From contig JBCDIL010000009.1 in the NCBI GenBank assembly GCA_038749025.1, forward strand, positions 90,922 to 154,921: a stretch of 64,000 nucleotides of DNA, read 5' to 3'. The notes below the pieces were generated by a model. The model was given only the letters and a program-made list of their open reading frames with translations, ran no database searches and had not been told where the DNA came from. Below, piece after piece: positions 8,358-17,118 of the stretch (positions are counted from its first letter, which is position 1; every line of letters starts with the position of its first letter). Source of the DNA: JBCAXA01 sp038749025 (lineage in GTDB: Bacteria > Pseudomonadota > Gammaproteobacteria > Steroidobacterales > Woeseiaceae). Position numbers and translations under genes: made by a program.

Positions 8358-9575
8358 TCAGACCACCGCGCCCATTTTGAAGATCGGCAAATACATCGCG
8401 ATGACAAGGCCGCCGACAAGCACGCCCAGAATCGCCATGATCAACGGCTCGAGCAATGAACTCATGCTGTCTACAGCGGCGTCGACATCTTCTTCGTAGA
8501 AATCGGCGACCTTGCCCGACATCTCATCAAGTGAACCGGACTCTTCACCAACCGCCACCATTTGAATAACCATATTGGGGAACAGGCTGGTGTTCTCCAT
8601 GGCTTGTTGCAGGCGCTGACCGGTCGCGACCTCATCCCGCATCCGCATGACACCTTCTGCGAAAACGATGTTACCTGTCGCACCTGATACCGACTCGAGT
8701 GCTTCAACCAAAGGTACACCGGCAGCAAACATGGTCGACAGCGTGCGCGCGTAGCGAGCGATGGCCGATTTCTCAAGAATCGGACCGACAATCGGCACCT
8801 TGAGTGCCATCCGGTCCAAGAAATGCTGAAATTTTCTTGAACGCTTCTTGAAGTACAAAAATGTATAAATGGCGGCAACCAGGCCGATCGCCAGTATCCA
8901 CCCTTGGGTTCGCACGAACACCGACAGATCGATGACCATGCGCGTGAATCCAGGCAAATCCGCACCGAAGCCAACGAAGAGGTCCTCGAATGCCGGAATC
9001 ACAAAAATCAGCAGAATCACGGTGACGATCAACGCAACGACCATAACGGCCGCTGGGTAGAACAAGGCTTTCTTGATCTTTTTCTTAATCGCTTCCGTCT
9101 TTTCTTTGTAGGTCGCGATTTTGTCGAGCAACGTTTCGAGAGCACCGGCTTGCTCACCGGCTTCGACGAGATTTACAAACAGATCGTCGAAGTGCAGGGG
9201 GTGCTTTGCCAGCGCCTCGTGCAGTGAACTACCGCCCTCGACACTCGCTTTGATATCGAGGATGAGTTTTTGCATCGCCGGGTTCTCGTGGCCGTTGCCG
9301 ACGATCTCAAACGATTGCACCAGCGGGATACCGGCCGCCATCATCGTTGCCAGCTGCCGCGAGAAAATAGCGATATCGGCTGGGGTTATCTTGCCCTGGC
9401 TTTTGAACAGGGTGGACTGCTTGCGGATGGTCTTCGGTACAACGCCCTGGCGACGCAGTTCCGCGCGCACCGCAGCTTCGCTGGCAGCCAAGCTCTTACC
9501 CTTGACCTTATTACCTTTGCGATCGGTGCCTTCCCAGGTATAGGGAATCTGCGCAACTGTTGCCGCTTCTGCCAT
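8358..9575 (-). CDS. pilC: Type IV pilus inner-membrane platform protein PilC
   Basis: Polytopic platform protein on which the PilB and PilT ATPases act to insert or remove pilins. The 405-residue product has the two GspF/PilC domains, at about residues 72-195 and 275-395. Both carry the family pattern (FSRQLATMMAAGIPLVQSFE; ARTLSTMFAAGVPLVEALE), and there are three hydrophobic stretches, ending MYLPIFKMGAVV. It lies 14 nt downstream of pilB. The 136 nt after its stop (8222-8357) show no gene. A shorter, divergent paralogue is encoded at 54.4-55.4 kb with the same C-terminal signature. Confidence 0.96.
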   Translation of the reverse strand: MAEAATVAQIPYTWEGTDRKGNKVKGKSLAASEAAVRAELRRQGVVPKTIRKQSTLFKSQGKITPADIAIFSRQLATMMAAGIPLVQSFEIVGNGHENPAMQKLILDIKASVEGGSSLHEALAKHPLHFDDLFVNLVEAGEQAGALETLLDKIATYKEKTEAIKKKIKKALFYPAAVMVVALIVTVILLIFVIPAFEDLFVGFGADLPGFTRMVIDLSVFVRTQGWILAIGLVAAIYTFLYFKKRSRKFQHFLDRMALKVPIVGPILEKSAIARYARTLSTMFAAGVPLVEALESVSGATGNIVFAEGVMRMRDEVATGQRLQQAMENTSLFPNMVIQMVAVGEESGSLDEMSGKVADFYEEDVDAAVDSMSSLLEPLIMAILGVLVGGLVIAMYLPIFKMGAVV

Positions 9576-9589
9576 CTCGAATATCCCGT

Positions 9590-11308
9590 TTATTCAATCG
9601 TGACGCGATTGATTTCTTCGAGGCTTGTAATCCCGTCCATGACTTTTTGCAGGCCCGCACGGCGCAAATCCCAGACGCCCTCTTTTTCCGCCTGTTGTGC
9701 AATCTGCATCGCGTTGCCGCCTTCCATGATGATCCGGCCCATTTCCTCACTGACTTCCATCACCTGGAAAATGCCCGCCCTGCCTTTGTAGCCGTCCGTG
9801 CAGGAATTGCAACCAACGGGGCCGAAAACTGTGACTCCGGCCTCTATATCCGCCTCGGTGAAGCCTTCTTTCAACAACGCCTCGCGCGGAACATCACGCT
9901 GCTCTTTGCAATTGTTGCAGAGCCGGCGCGCGAGCCGTTGGGCGATGATTAGGCTAACGGACGTCGCGATCGCGTACGGCTTGACGCCCATATCGACCAT
10001 ACGCGTCAGCGTTTTCGGTGCATCGTTCGTATGCAGTGTCGACAACACCAAGTGGCCTGTCTGCGCGGCCTTAATCGCGATCTCGGCGGTTTCGAGGTCA
10101 CGAATCTCACCGACCATGATCACGTCTGGATCCTGGCGCAGGAAGGCTTTCAAAGCCGATGCGAAGGTCAGACCGACCTTCGGGTTAACGTTAACCTGGT
10201 TGATGCCCGGCAGGTTGATTTCTGACGGGTCTTCCGCGGTCGAAATATTGCGGTCCTCGGTATTGAGGATGTTGAGACCCGTGTACAGCGACACGGTCTT
10301 ACCGCTACCGGTTGGCCCGGTCACGAGGATCATGCCGTACGGCTTCTTCAGGTGTTTCTCGTACAGCTTGCGTTGCAGGTCTTCGTAACCGAGTGCCTCG
10401 ATACCGAGCTGTGCGCTCGATGGATCGAGGATACGCAAGACGATTTTTTCGCCAAACAGCGTTGGGCAGGTATTAACACGAAAGTCGATGGCGCGGTTTT
10501 TCGACAGCCGCATTTTGATACGGCCATCTTGCGGTACGCGTCGTTCCGCAATGTCGAGTCGCGACATGACTTTCAGGCGTGCCGAAATCTTGCCGGCCAA
10601 CGCTGCCGGTGGTTGGGCGATCTCTTTTAATACGCCATCCTGGCGCGTGCGCACGCGAAAGTATTTTTCGTACGGTTCGAAATGGATGTCGGACGCGCCG
10701 CGTTTGATGGCATCGACGAGGACCTTATTGACAAAACGGACCACTGGCGCGTCTTCGACTTCGTCGCGCGTTACGTCATCCATTTCCTCTTCGCCGCTTT
10801 GAACGTCGAGGTTCTCGAGATCGAAATCCTCGTCATCGAAAGCAGCCATGCTAGTGTCGACCGCTTCGAGCGCTTTCGACACTTGTTCTTCGAGCTTGTC
10901 TTGTTCGACCACAATCGGGTCGACGCGCATGCTCGTCTGGAATTTGATTTCGTCAACGGCAGCGAGATTGGTCGGGTCGGCTAAGGCGATAAACAAGCGC
11001 TTACCGCGAAGACCAATCGGCAGCACACGGTGCTTGGAAAGGAGTTTTTGATCGACCTGACGGACGACGTCGAGGTCGAGGTCCATCGCTTCGAGATCGA
11101 GTAGCGGGACGCCGAATTCGTGCGACGCGGCGACTGCGACGGCGCGCGCATCGGCCAGCTCTTTCTCGACCAAAAACGCGACGATCGATTGGTTAGCCGC
11201 GCGAGCTTCCTCCAGCGCCGTCGTTATCGTCTCCGGCGGGACAATACCGTCCTGGACCAGCCGACGGGGCAGGCCACTGAGAGACGATTGAGAAGCGGTT
11301 ACGGCCAT
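9590..11308 (-). CDS. pilB: Type IV pilus extension ATPase PilB
   Basis: Hexameric cytoplasmic ATPase that powers pilus extension. 572 residues, the normal length. The N-terminal region is GspE/MshE-N-like (about residues 10-180). The ATPase core has Walker A GPTGSGKTVSLYTG, the Asp box around GEIRDLETAEIA, and the His box QTGHLVLSTLHTND. The C-terminal zinc motif has paired Cys (CNNC and CNSC). MshE-type N domains can bind c-di-GMP, but I cannot confirm the required motif here. The first gene of pilBCD-coaE, it is separated by 136 nt (11309-11444) from the second pilin gene. That spacer shows no clear terminator. Confidence 0.96.
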   Translation of the reverse strand: MAVTASQSSLSGLPRRLVQDGIVPPETITTALEEARAANQSIVAFLVEKELADARAVAVAASHEFGVPLLDLEAMDLDLDVVRQVDQKLLSKHRVLPIGLRGKRLFIALADPTNLAAVDEIKFQTSMRVDPIVVEQDKLEEQVSKALEAVDTSMAAFDDEDFDLENLDVQSGEEEMDDVTRDEVEDAPVVRFVNKVLVDAIKRGASDIHFEPYEKYFRVRTRQDGVLKEIAQPPAALAGKISARLKVMSRLDIAERRVPQDGRIKMRLSKNRAIDFRVNTCPTLFGEKIVLRILDPSSAQLGIEALGYEDLQRKLYEKHLKKPYGMILVTGPTGSGKTVSLYTGLNILNTEDRNISTAEDPSEINLPGINQVNVNPKVGLTFASALKAFLRQDPDVIMVGEIRDLETAEIAIKAAQTGHLVLSTLHTNDAPKTLTRMVDMGVKPYAIATSVSLIIAQRLARRLCNNCKEQRDVPREALLKEGFTEADIEAGVTVFGPVGCNSCTDGYKGRAGIFQVMEVSEEMGRIIMEGGNAMQIAQQAEKEGVWDLRRAGLQKVMDGITSLEEINRVTIE

Positions 11309-11444
11309 TCGCTAGCAGATACCTTCCGAACGAAGCGGTCAGACTAAACGTAATGCGTAAGTGTCACTGATCGCGCAAATGACTACAACCACGTTTCGTG
11401 CGGCCTTTCACAGTTTTGCCGCCGGGCCGCAACGATTCAGGCCT

Positions 11445-11987
11445 TTACGGCCGGCAAGCGGCGGGCAGGTACTGATTCGGAACTGTGGTGGCGATGAAAG
11501 CGGCCTGTACCGGCGTTCCCGTACCCATCAGCTGGGCCGGTGCAGCTGGGGCGCCCGCGTTGCCGCAGCGCCATACAACCGACGATTGGTTCGCCGCATA
11601 AGGCGTCAAAGACAGCACTCCGCCGTCGATAATCCGATTGACCTCATTGCCAAAAGTAACATCGATACGGCCGTTAACCACGTTTACGCTCTCAACGTAT
11701 TTGCCGGATGTATCGGTGGGTAAAGCCGTCATACCGGCGGCCAAGCGGTTGGCAGGTGCCTCACCGTCGTTAAGAAACGCGTCGACCACTGGGACTTTGG
11801 CGTGCGCCGCCATGTTCATCCCTTCAGTGACTTGGGCGCGCACGGTATAGGCTTCGTAGGCCGGTATCGCGATCGCCGCCAGAATGCCGATGATCGCAAC
11901 GACGATCATCAATTCAATCAACGTAAAGCCACCAGATTGTCGCGGTAATTCGTCCATCATGTGATCTATGTCGGTACTTATGTTCAT
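11445..11987 (-). CDS. Type IV pilin, tandem paralogue of PilA
   Basis: Prepilin with the standard class III signal GG|FTLIELMIVVAIIGILA including Glu at +5, cut by PilD. About 180 residues from the ATG at 11987. The leader is unusually long (about 20 residues, or 11 if the ATG at 11960 is used), against 7 in the neighbouring PilA. The globular domain aligns with PilA along its length (FLNDGE, DTSGKYVESV, VVWRCGN, NQYLP-ACRP) but lacks one extra Cys pair found there, retaining only the C-terminal pair. Neither start has a Shine-Dalgarno sequence, and the gene begins just after a terminator, so its expression is uncertain. Probably a minor or alternative major pilin from tandem duplication. 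Confidence 0.88.
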   Translation of the reverse strand: MNISTDIDHMMDELPRQSGGFTLIELMIVVAIIGILAAIAIPAYEAYTVRAQVTEGMNMAAHAKVPVVDAFLNDGEAPANRLAAGMTALPTDTSGKYVESVNVVNGRIDVTFGNEVNRIIDGGVLSLTPYAANQSSVVWRCGNAGAPAAPAQLMGTGTPVQAAFIATTVPNQYLPAACRP

Positions 11988-12000
11988 TTTCTGAGGGCAC

Positions 12001-12028
12001 AAAAAAGGGCTCTCAAATGAGAGCCCTT
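12001..12028 (-). terminator. Intrinsic terminator after pilA
   Basis: On the minus strand AAGGGCTCTC, loop ATTT, GAGAGCCCTT form a 10-bp stem running into TTTTTT. It ends only about 13 nt before the first plausible start of the second pilin gene, so it should separate the two tandem pilins transcriptionally. Confidence 0.9.
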
Positions 12029-12065
12029 CCTTGGGTCTTGCTCGTATCCTGCTTAAGCGCGTGCC

Positions 12066-12572
12066 TTACGGACGGCAAGCAGAAGGCAGGTACTGGTTCT
12101 CGACAGTCGGCGCTGCGTATACCGCAACGTTCGGGCTAGCCGCCGAGGTGCCCATCGGGTTCGTAGCGTTCGGGATCGGTGCGTTACCGCAGCGCCAAAC
12201 AACTGACAAATCCGTTGTCTCGTAAGGAGTAAGCGTGAGCGTTTGGCCGCAGATCTGCTGGTTGCACTCGTTACCGTACGTGACGGTAATTACACCGTTA
12301 GCCACACCAACCGACTCAACGTACTTGCCTGACGTATCGATTATGTTGGCCGTCATGCCAGCAGCGGCGCGGTCGACCGGCGGTTCGCCGTCGTTCAAAA
12401 ACGTCTCAGCAACCGCTGACTTAGCGGCGGCAGAGAGACTCATGCCTTCCGAAACCTGCGAGCGGATCGTGTAATCCTGGTAAGCGGGGATCGCGATCGC
12501 GGCCAAAATACCGATGATCGCAACAACGATCATGAGTTCGATAAGGGTAAAACCCTGTTGAACTTTCTTCAT
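12066..12572 (-). CDS. pilA: Major type IV pilin PilA
   Basis: 168-residue prepilin with a short leader MKKVQQG and cleavage before FTLIELMIVVAIIGILAAIA. The long N-terminal helix is followed by a globular domain with four Cys: a pair in NECNQQIC and the D-region pair WRCGN...SACRP. A strong AGGAG lies 9 nt before the ATG. The sigma-54 promoter and upstream inverted repeat, together with pilRS next door, mark this as the regulated major pilin. A terminator follows directly. Pili of this type serve twitching motility, adhesion and DNA uptake. Confidence 0.94.
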   Translation of the reverse strand: MKKVQQGFTLIELMIVVAIIGILAAIAIPAYQDYTIRSQVSEGMSLSAAAKSAVAETFLNDGEPPVDRAAAGMTANIIDTSGKYVESVGVANGVITVTYGNECNQQICGQTLTLTPYETTDLSVVWRCGNAPIPNATNPMGTSAASPNVAVYAAPTVENQYLPSACRP

Positions 12573-12642
12573 GAGTAGTAACTCCTGGTCAAATAAATTC
12601 GGTCAATCAAGTCGGCGGCGCAACCGCCGCTGCGAAGATAAA

Positions 12643-12658
12643 AGCAAGCGCCGTGCCA
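12643..12658 (-). promoter_or_regulatory. Sigma-54 promoter of pilA
   Basis: On the minus strand TGGCACG, 4 nt, TTGCT is a complete -24/-12 element. It lies about 70 nt upstream of the pilA start, giving a leader of roughly 60 nt with a good ribosome binding site. PilR, encoded immediately upstream, is a sigma-54 activator. Confidence 0.93.
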
Positions 12659-12758
12659 ACTTCAAGCGAGATAATCTAAGTTACTGATTACATTAAGCAA
12701 ATCGGGTTTTCGTGCGATCAGCACCCCTGTTGCCTGGACGCGGCATGCCGACAACGAC

Positions 12759-12793
12759 TGTCAGAAACTGACCAGAATTGTCACTTTCTGACA
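12759..12793. promoter_or_regulatory. Inverted repeat, probable PilR binding site upstream of pilA
   Basis: TGTCAGAAA (12759-12767) and TTTCTGACA (12785-12793) are perfect inverted arms around a 17-nt spacer that contains further TGAC/TTGTCA elements. The site lies about 125-160 bp upstream of the predicted sigma-54 start, a normal enhancer distance. It resembles the repeated TGTC elements described for PilR. No T-tract follows, so a pilR terminator is less likely. Confidence 0.65.
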
Positions 12794-12814
12794 CGGCTGT
12801 CGGCGCAAACCGAC

Positions 12815-14149
12815 TCAGCTCTCGATGCCGAGTTTCTTGATCCGATACCGCAGTTGGCGAAACGACAAGCCCAGTATTTTGGCCGCTTGGGTTTTGTTGT
12901 AGCGCGTCTGCTCCAGCGCGTCGATGATGGCTTGGCGCTCGACGTCTTTCAATTGATCCGGCAGCTCGCCTGCCGCTGCGGCATCCGTTTCTGTCGGCGC
13001 CGCCGTCCGTAAATTGAGGTCTGCCGCGGTGATTTGTTCGTTGGCCGACAGCGTCACGGCGCGCTCCAAGATGTTCTCGAGTTCGCGCACGTTACCGGGG
13101 AAGGTGTAGTCGAGCAGTGCTTTTTCAGCCTCCGGGTCCAGCTCGAAGCGACGCTTCCCGCCGTGTTGGCGCGATAAGCGGCGCAAAAACATCGCTGCCA
13201 ACTCCAACACGTCTTGGCCGCGGTCGCGAAGTGGCGGCACCGTCACCTCTATAACGTTGATCCGGTAATACAAGTCTTCGCGAAACGCGTTGTCACGGAC
13301 TCGATCGGCTAAACGCTGGTGGGTCGCGCTCAAGATCCGCACATCGACTGAGCGTTCTTTTTCCGCACCCACGGGACGCAGGCTTTTCTCCTGGATCACA
13401 CGCAGTAACTTGACCTGCATCGACAGCGGCAAATCGGCAATTTCATCGAGAAATAACGTACCGCCGTCAGCACTGGCGATCAGGCCGACTTTATCAGCGA
13501 CAGCGCCCGTGAAACTGCCTTTGCGATGACCGAACAACTCGCTTTCCATCAACTCGCTCGGAATCGCGCCGCAATTGACCGGTACAAACGCTTCACCCGC
13601 GCGCGGTCCAGACTCGTGAATCATCCGCGCGACCAGCTCTTTCCCTGTACCCGATTCGCCGCAGATATGAACCGGAGCCTGGCTGCGCGCGACGCGCTGA
13701 ATGACCTCGCGAACTTCGAGCATTGTCGTTGACATGCCAACGAGGCGGTCGCGAGCAAACTGCCCGGTTTCATCGGTATCGGGCAGGCGTACGGCGGCTG
13801 TGACGATCTGGCGTAAATTCGTGACGTCGATCGGTTTCGCGAGAAAGTCGAAGGCACCGAGTTTGAGTGCATGCACAGCCGTTTCGACGCTGCCGTGAGC
13901 GGTGATCATGGCGACCGGTAGCTCCGGTTTGTGTTGCCGAATCCACTCCAGTAGGTCCAAACCGTCGCCGTCGGGTAAGCGCATATCGGTTAGGCAGACG
14001 TGGAACGATTGGCTGGCCAGTGCAGCGCGAGCGTCGGCCAAGGTGCCAGCGCTGGTCGTTTCGATTTGCATCGCCTCGAGGGTCATGCTGAGCAACTCGC
14101 AAATGTCTGGCTCGTCGTCGATCACGAGCGCGCGCACGGCGCGGCTCAC
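12815..14149 (-). CDS. pilR: Sigma-54-dependent response regulator PilR
   Basis: NtrC-family activator of 444 residues. The receiver domain (1-120) has the phospho-acceptor Asp in CLTDMRLPDGDGLDLL. The AAA+ domain (about 135-370) has Walker A GESGTGKE, the sigma-54 contact loop GSFTGA, Walker B GGTLFLDEIADLP and the second-helix sequence PGNVRELEN. A Fis-type HTH ends the protein (ILGLSFRQLRYRIKKL). It overlaps pilS by 4 nt. Phosphorylated by PilS, it should activate pilA from the site and promoter described in the adjoining intergenic region. Confidence 0.95.
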   Translation of the reverse strand: MSRAVRALVIDDEPDICELLSMTLEAMQIETTSAGTLADARAALASQSFHVCLTDMRLPDGDGLDLLEWIRQHKPELPVAMITAHGSVETAVHALKLGAFDFLAKPIDVTNLRQIVTAAVRLPDTDETGQFARDRLVGMSTTMLEVREVIQRVARSQAPVHICGESGTGKELVARMIHESGPRAGEAFVPVNCGAIPSELMESELFGHRKGSFTGAVADKVGLIASADGGTLFLDEIADLPLSMQVKLLRVIQEKSLRPVGAEKERSVDVRILSATHQRLADRVRDNAFREDLYYRINVIEVTVPPLRDRGQDVLELAAMFLRRLSRQHGGKRRFELDPEAEKALLDYTFPGNVRELENILERAVTLSANEQITAADLNLRTAAPTETDAAAAGELPDQLKDVERQAIIDALEQTRYNKTQAAKILGLSFRQLRYRIKKLGIES

Positions 14150-15927
14150 AAGTTAGCCTCGGCAGTTCGCCGCCAACGCGCTGGGTCGGCGAAAACGATG
14201 CGAAATACACTGCCACCAAACTCGCCGCGCCGGTACGACAGTGCCGCACCGTTCAGCTCGCAGAGTTCCCGTGCGATGTACAAGCCCAAGCCGGTTCCTC
14301 CCTGCTGTGCTGTAAAGAATGGCTCAAAAATGTTGTCGATCAATGCGTCATCAATACCGTTGCCACGATCGCTGACATCTAAATACGGGCGACCGGTCGG
14401 TTCGACTCGGCCCGCGGCGAGCGTGACACTGATTCCATTTTCGACGCCAGCGTATTTAACCGCGTTGTCACAAAGATTCCACAACACCTGTCGCAAATGG
14501 CTCGGATCGACGAGAACTGTGATCGCCGGCATATCGTCGCGGACCCGGATCGATTCCGGTGCGCAACCGATTGTCTGACAAAACTCATCAACAAATTGAA
14601 CCAACCACGGCGTCAACTCGACCGGCTCGCGCTGGCCCGTATCTCGACGCGACAACTGCAGCACGTTATCGACGATTTCACTGACTCGCGCGGCGTTGTT
14701 GCAGATAATATCGCTAAGCCGTTGCTGCGTTTTGTCGAGTCCCGACGATTCGGCCAACAGTTGCCCCGCGTGACTCATCGCGCCTACCGGATTGCGAATT
14801 TCATGCGCGATACTTGCTGACAGTCTCCCGAGCGATGCGAGCTTCGACTGTTGCACCCGTTCGGCCAGCACCGATGTGTCTTCCATAAACAAGAGCAGCG
14901 GCGACGGTCCGTCGTCGGTACGCGCAAACGGTGCGATGTTAACTTCAATAAGACCGCCGCCGTCAGCGCCCATCATCGATATCTGTGTCGATTGCTGTGG
15001 GTTTGTGCTGTCACGCCAGGCGCGGATACGGCGCGCCAGCTCCGGTGCGATATCGGCCAGTGCACGTCCGGCTGTATTCGACGGTGCGCCTAGCAGTTCC
15101 GACGCAGACGGGTTAAGCAGCCGCACCGTGTCATCGGAATCGAGGGCGACGATACTCTCACGCAGGTGTTGCACGACATACTGGTTCAGTCGGGCCATAT
15201 TTGCGAGATCGAGTCCACGTTGACGTAGCAAGGCTTCGCTATCGACCAGTCGTTTCGCGAGCGGTGCGGTTAGCAGCGGGATCGCAAACAGGATAGCGCC
15301 CAGAATTCCTGTCGCCGTGAATTGCGATGGGGTCGTCATGCCGGCCAATTGCGACAGCGCTTGTTCGGCGAGCAAGAAGATCGTTGCGATGGCGGGTACG
15401 AAGTAGGGCGTCGCGCTGCGGTAAGCGATCATGCTGGCCGCTAGGAAAACGACGAGCAGGCCACCGATGCCGCTGGTTATCCCGCCACTCGCATGCATCA
15501 GTACGACAATTGCCACAATATCGACGGCAATCTCGAGAAACGCCGTCGCCTGGAACGACAACATCTCCTGGAGGGCATTTAGTCCGCTGGCCAACGCCAC
15601 AATAAAATAGGCGAGCGCGACCGCTAAATACAGCCGCGGCATTTCATTACCGACAATTCGCGGCTCTTCGAACGCGACAAAAAAACCGAGCAACGCAGCG
15701 CTGACGAGAATCCGGACGACCGCCGTCGAGCGAATGACTCGCCACGCCAAGTCGCGATCACGCGTATCGACGCCGTCTGCTTGGCGCAATTCAGCGCGCA
15801 GAATGGCAGTGGCGCTCAGATTGGTATCGATGGGATCGGCGATCGCTGCTTGCTCGCTTGGCTTTTGCGAAACCGGCACGATTGTTCCACAATACGCCCG
15901 CCGTCGCGATAGCCACGTCGGCGGCAC
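14146..15927 (-). CDS. pilS: Sensor histidine kinase PilS
   Basis: 593-residue membrane kinase. Six hydrophobic segments fall between about residues 50 and 220. A PAS-like domain follows (about 260-370), then HisKA with the phospho-His in SASIAHEIRNPVGAM, and a HATPase_c domain with NLCDNAVKYA, DRGNGI and GGTGLGLYIAR. In Pseudomonas the membrane part of PilS senses PilA abundance in the inner membrane. GTG start at 15927 with AAGGGA at a suitable distance. It is divergent from sucC, with only 26 nt between starts, so both promoters must overlap the opposite coding region. PilRS form a translationally coupled pair. Confidence 0.94.
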   Translation of the reverse strand: MPPTWLSRRRAYCGTIVPVSQKPSEQAAIADPIDTNLSATAILRAELRQADGVDTRDRDLAWRVIRSTAVVRILVSAALLGFFVAFEEPRIVGNEMPRLYLAVALAYFIVALASGLNALQEMLSFQATAFLEIAVDIVAIVVLMHASGGITSGIGGLLVVFLAASMIAYRSATPYFVPAIATIFLLAEQALSQLAGMTTPSQFTATGILGAILFAIPLLTAPLAKRLVDSEALLRQRGLDLANMARLNQYVVQHLRESIVALDSDDTVRLLNPSASELLGAPSNTAGRALADIAPELARRIRAWRDSTNPQQSTQISMMGADGGGLIEVNIAPFARTDDGPSPLLLFMEDTSVLAERVQQSKLASLGRLSASIAHEIRNPVGAMSHAGQLLAESSGLDKTQQRLSDIICNNAARVSEIVDNVLQLSRRDTGQREPVELTPWLVQFVDEFCQTIGCAPESIRVRDDMPAITVLVDPSHLRQVLWNLCDNAVKYAGVENGISVTLAAGRVEPTGRPYLDVSDRGNGIDDALIDNIFEPFFTAQQGGTGLGLYIARELCELNGAALSYRRGEFGGSVFRIVFADPARWRRTAEANL

Positions 15928-15953
15928 CTCTCTTCCCTTGTAGCGACGTCCCG

Positions 15954-17114
15954 ATGAATCTTCACGAGTACCAATCGAAGCGATTGTTCGCCGATTATTC
16001 GATCCCGGTGCCAGCCGGTATTCCTGTGCAATCCGCAGCCGATGCTGCCGCTGCCGTCGATAAGCTCGGCGGGGAACTGTGGGTCGTCAAAGCCCAAGTT
16101 CATGCTGGCGGTCGCGGCAAAGCGGGCGGCGTTAAGCTGTGCCGTTCGGTCGACGAAGTTCGCGAGGCCGCCGGAGCGATGCTGGGAACGCGGTTGGTAA
16201 CCCACCAGTCTGGCCCAGACGGTATGCCGATCAACACCGTTTACGTCGAAGCGGGTTCCGACATCGAACGAGAGCTGTATCTCAGTATGCTCGTCAACCG
16301 CGAGGTGCGCCGTGTGTCGATTATCGCTTCCGCGGCGGGCGGTATGGATATTGAGGCGGTCGCCGAGGAAACTCCCGAGAAAATCCTCACGTCTGTTATC
16401 TCGCCATCGGCTGGCTTGCAGCCCTACCAAGCGCGCGAACTGGGTTTCGGTCTTGGGCTCGACAAAAAACAAGTCGGCCAATTCGGCAAGATTTTACAAG
16501 CGCTGTACCAGCTGTTCATCGATGTTGACGCGAGCCTGGTCGAGGTGAATCCGCTGATCGTCACTAAGGGCGGTGATGTCGTCGCGCTTGATGCAAAGAT
16601 CAACATTGAAGACAACGCGTTGTTTCGCCAGGCCGACATCGAAAAGCTGCGTGACATCACGCAAGAAGACGATAAAGAGCGCGAAGCGTCCGAACACGAA
16701 CTTAACTACGTATCGCTCGACGGCGATATCGCCTGCATGGTGAATGGCGCCGGTCTCGCGATGGCAACGATGGACGTCATTCAACTCTACGGCGGCGAAC
16801 CAGCCAACTTCCTCGATGTGGGCGGTGGCGCCACACGAGAACGGGTCGCGGCTGCGTTCAAGCTGATTCTGTCCAACGACAACGTCAAAGCGATTCTCGT
16901 CAATATTTTCGGCGGGATCGTCCGTTGCGATCTCATCGCAGACGGCATCATTGCGGCGGTCAAGGATGTCGGCGTTGAGGTGCCAGTCGTTGTCAGGCTG
17001 GAAGGCACCAATGTCGATGCCGGACGGCAAAAACTCGCCGATTCAGGGCTGGCCATTATCGCGGCGAGCGACCTGACGGACGCCGCACAAAAAGCCGTCA
17101 AGGCAGCTGGGTAA
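15954..17114 (+). CDS. sucC: Succinyl-CoA synthetase beta subunit
   Basis: ADP-forming succinate-CoA ligase beta chain, which makes ATP from succinyl-CoA in the TCA cycle. 386 residues from MNLHEYQSKRLFADY, the invariant family start. The frame extends upstream to 15858 but that extension would run into pilS and is not family-like. The ATP-grasp domain (about 1-235) includes KAQVHAGGRGKAGG. The C-terminal CoA ligase domain has NGAGLAMATMDVI, FLDVGGGA and NIFGGIVRCDLIADGI. It is followed after 4 nt by sucD. Confidence 0.97.
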   Translation: MNLHEYQSKRLFADYSIPVPAGIPVQSAADAAAAVDKLGGELWVVKAQVHAGGRGKAGGVKLCRSVDEVREAAGAMLGTRLVTHQSGPDGMPINTVYVEAGSDIERELYLSMLVNREVRRVSIIASAAGGMDIEAVAEETPEKILTSVISPSAGLQPYQARELGFGLGLDKKQVGQFGKILQALYQLFIDVDASLVEVNPLIVTKGGDVVALDAKINIEDNALFRQADIEKLRDITQEDDKEREASEHELNYVSLDGDIACMVNGAGLAMATMDVIQLYGGEPANFLDVGGGATRERVAAAFKLILSNDNVKAILVNIFGGIVRCDLIADGIIAAVKDVGVEVPVVVRLEGTNVDAGRQKLADSGLAIIAASDLTDAAQKAVKAAG

Positions 17115-17118
17115 AAGC

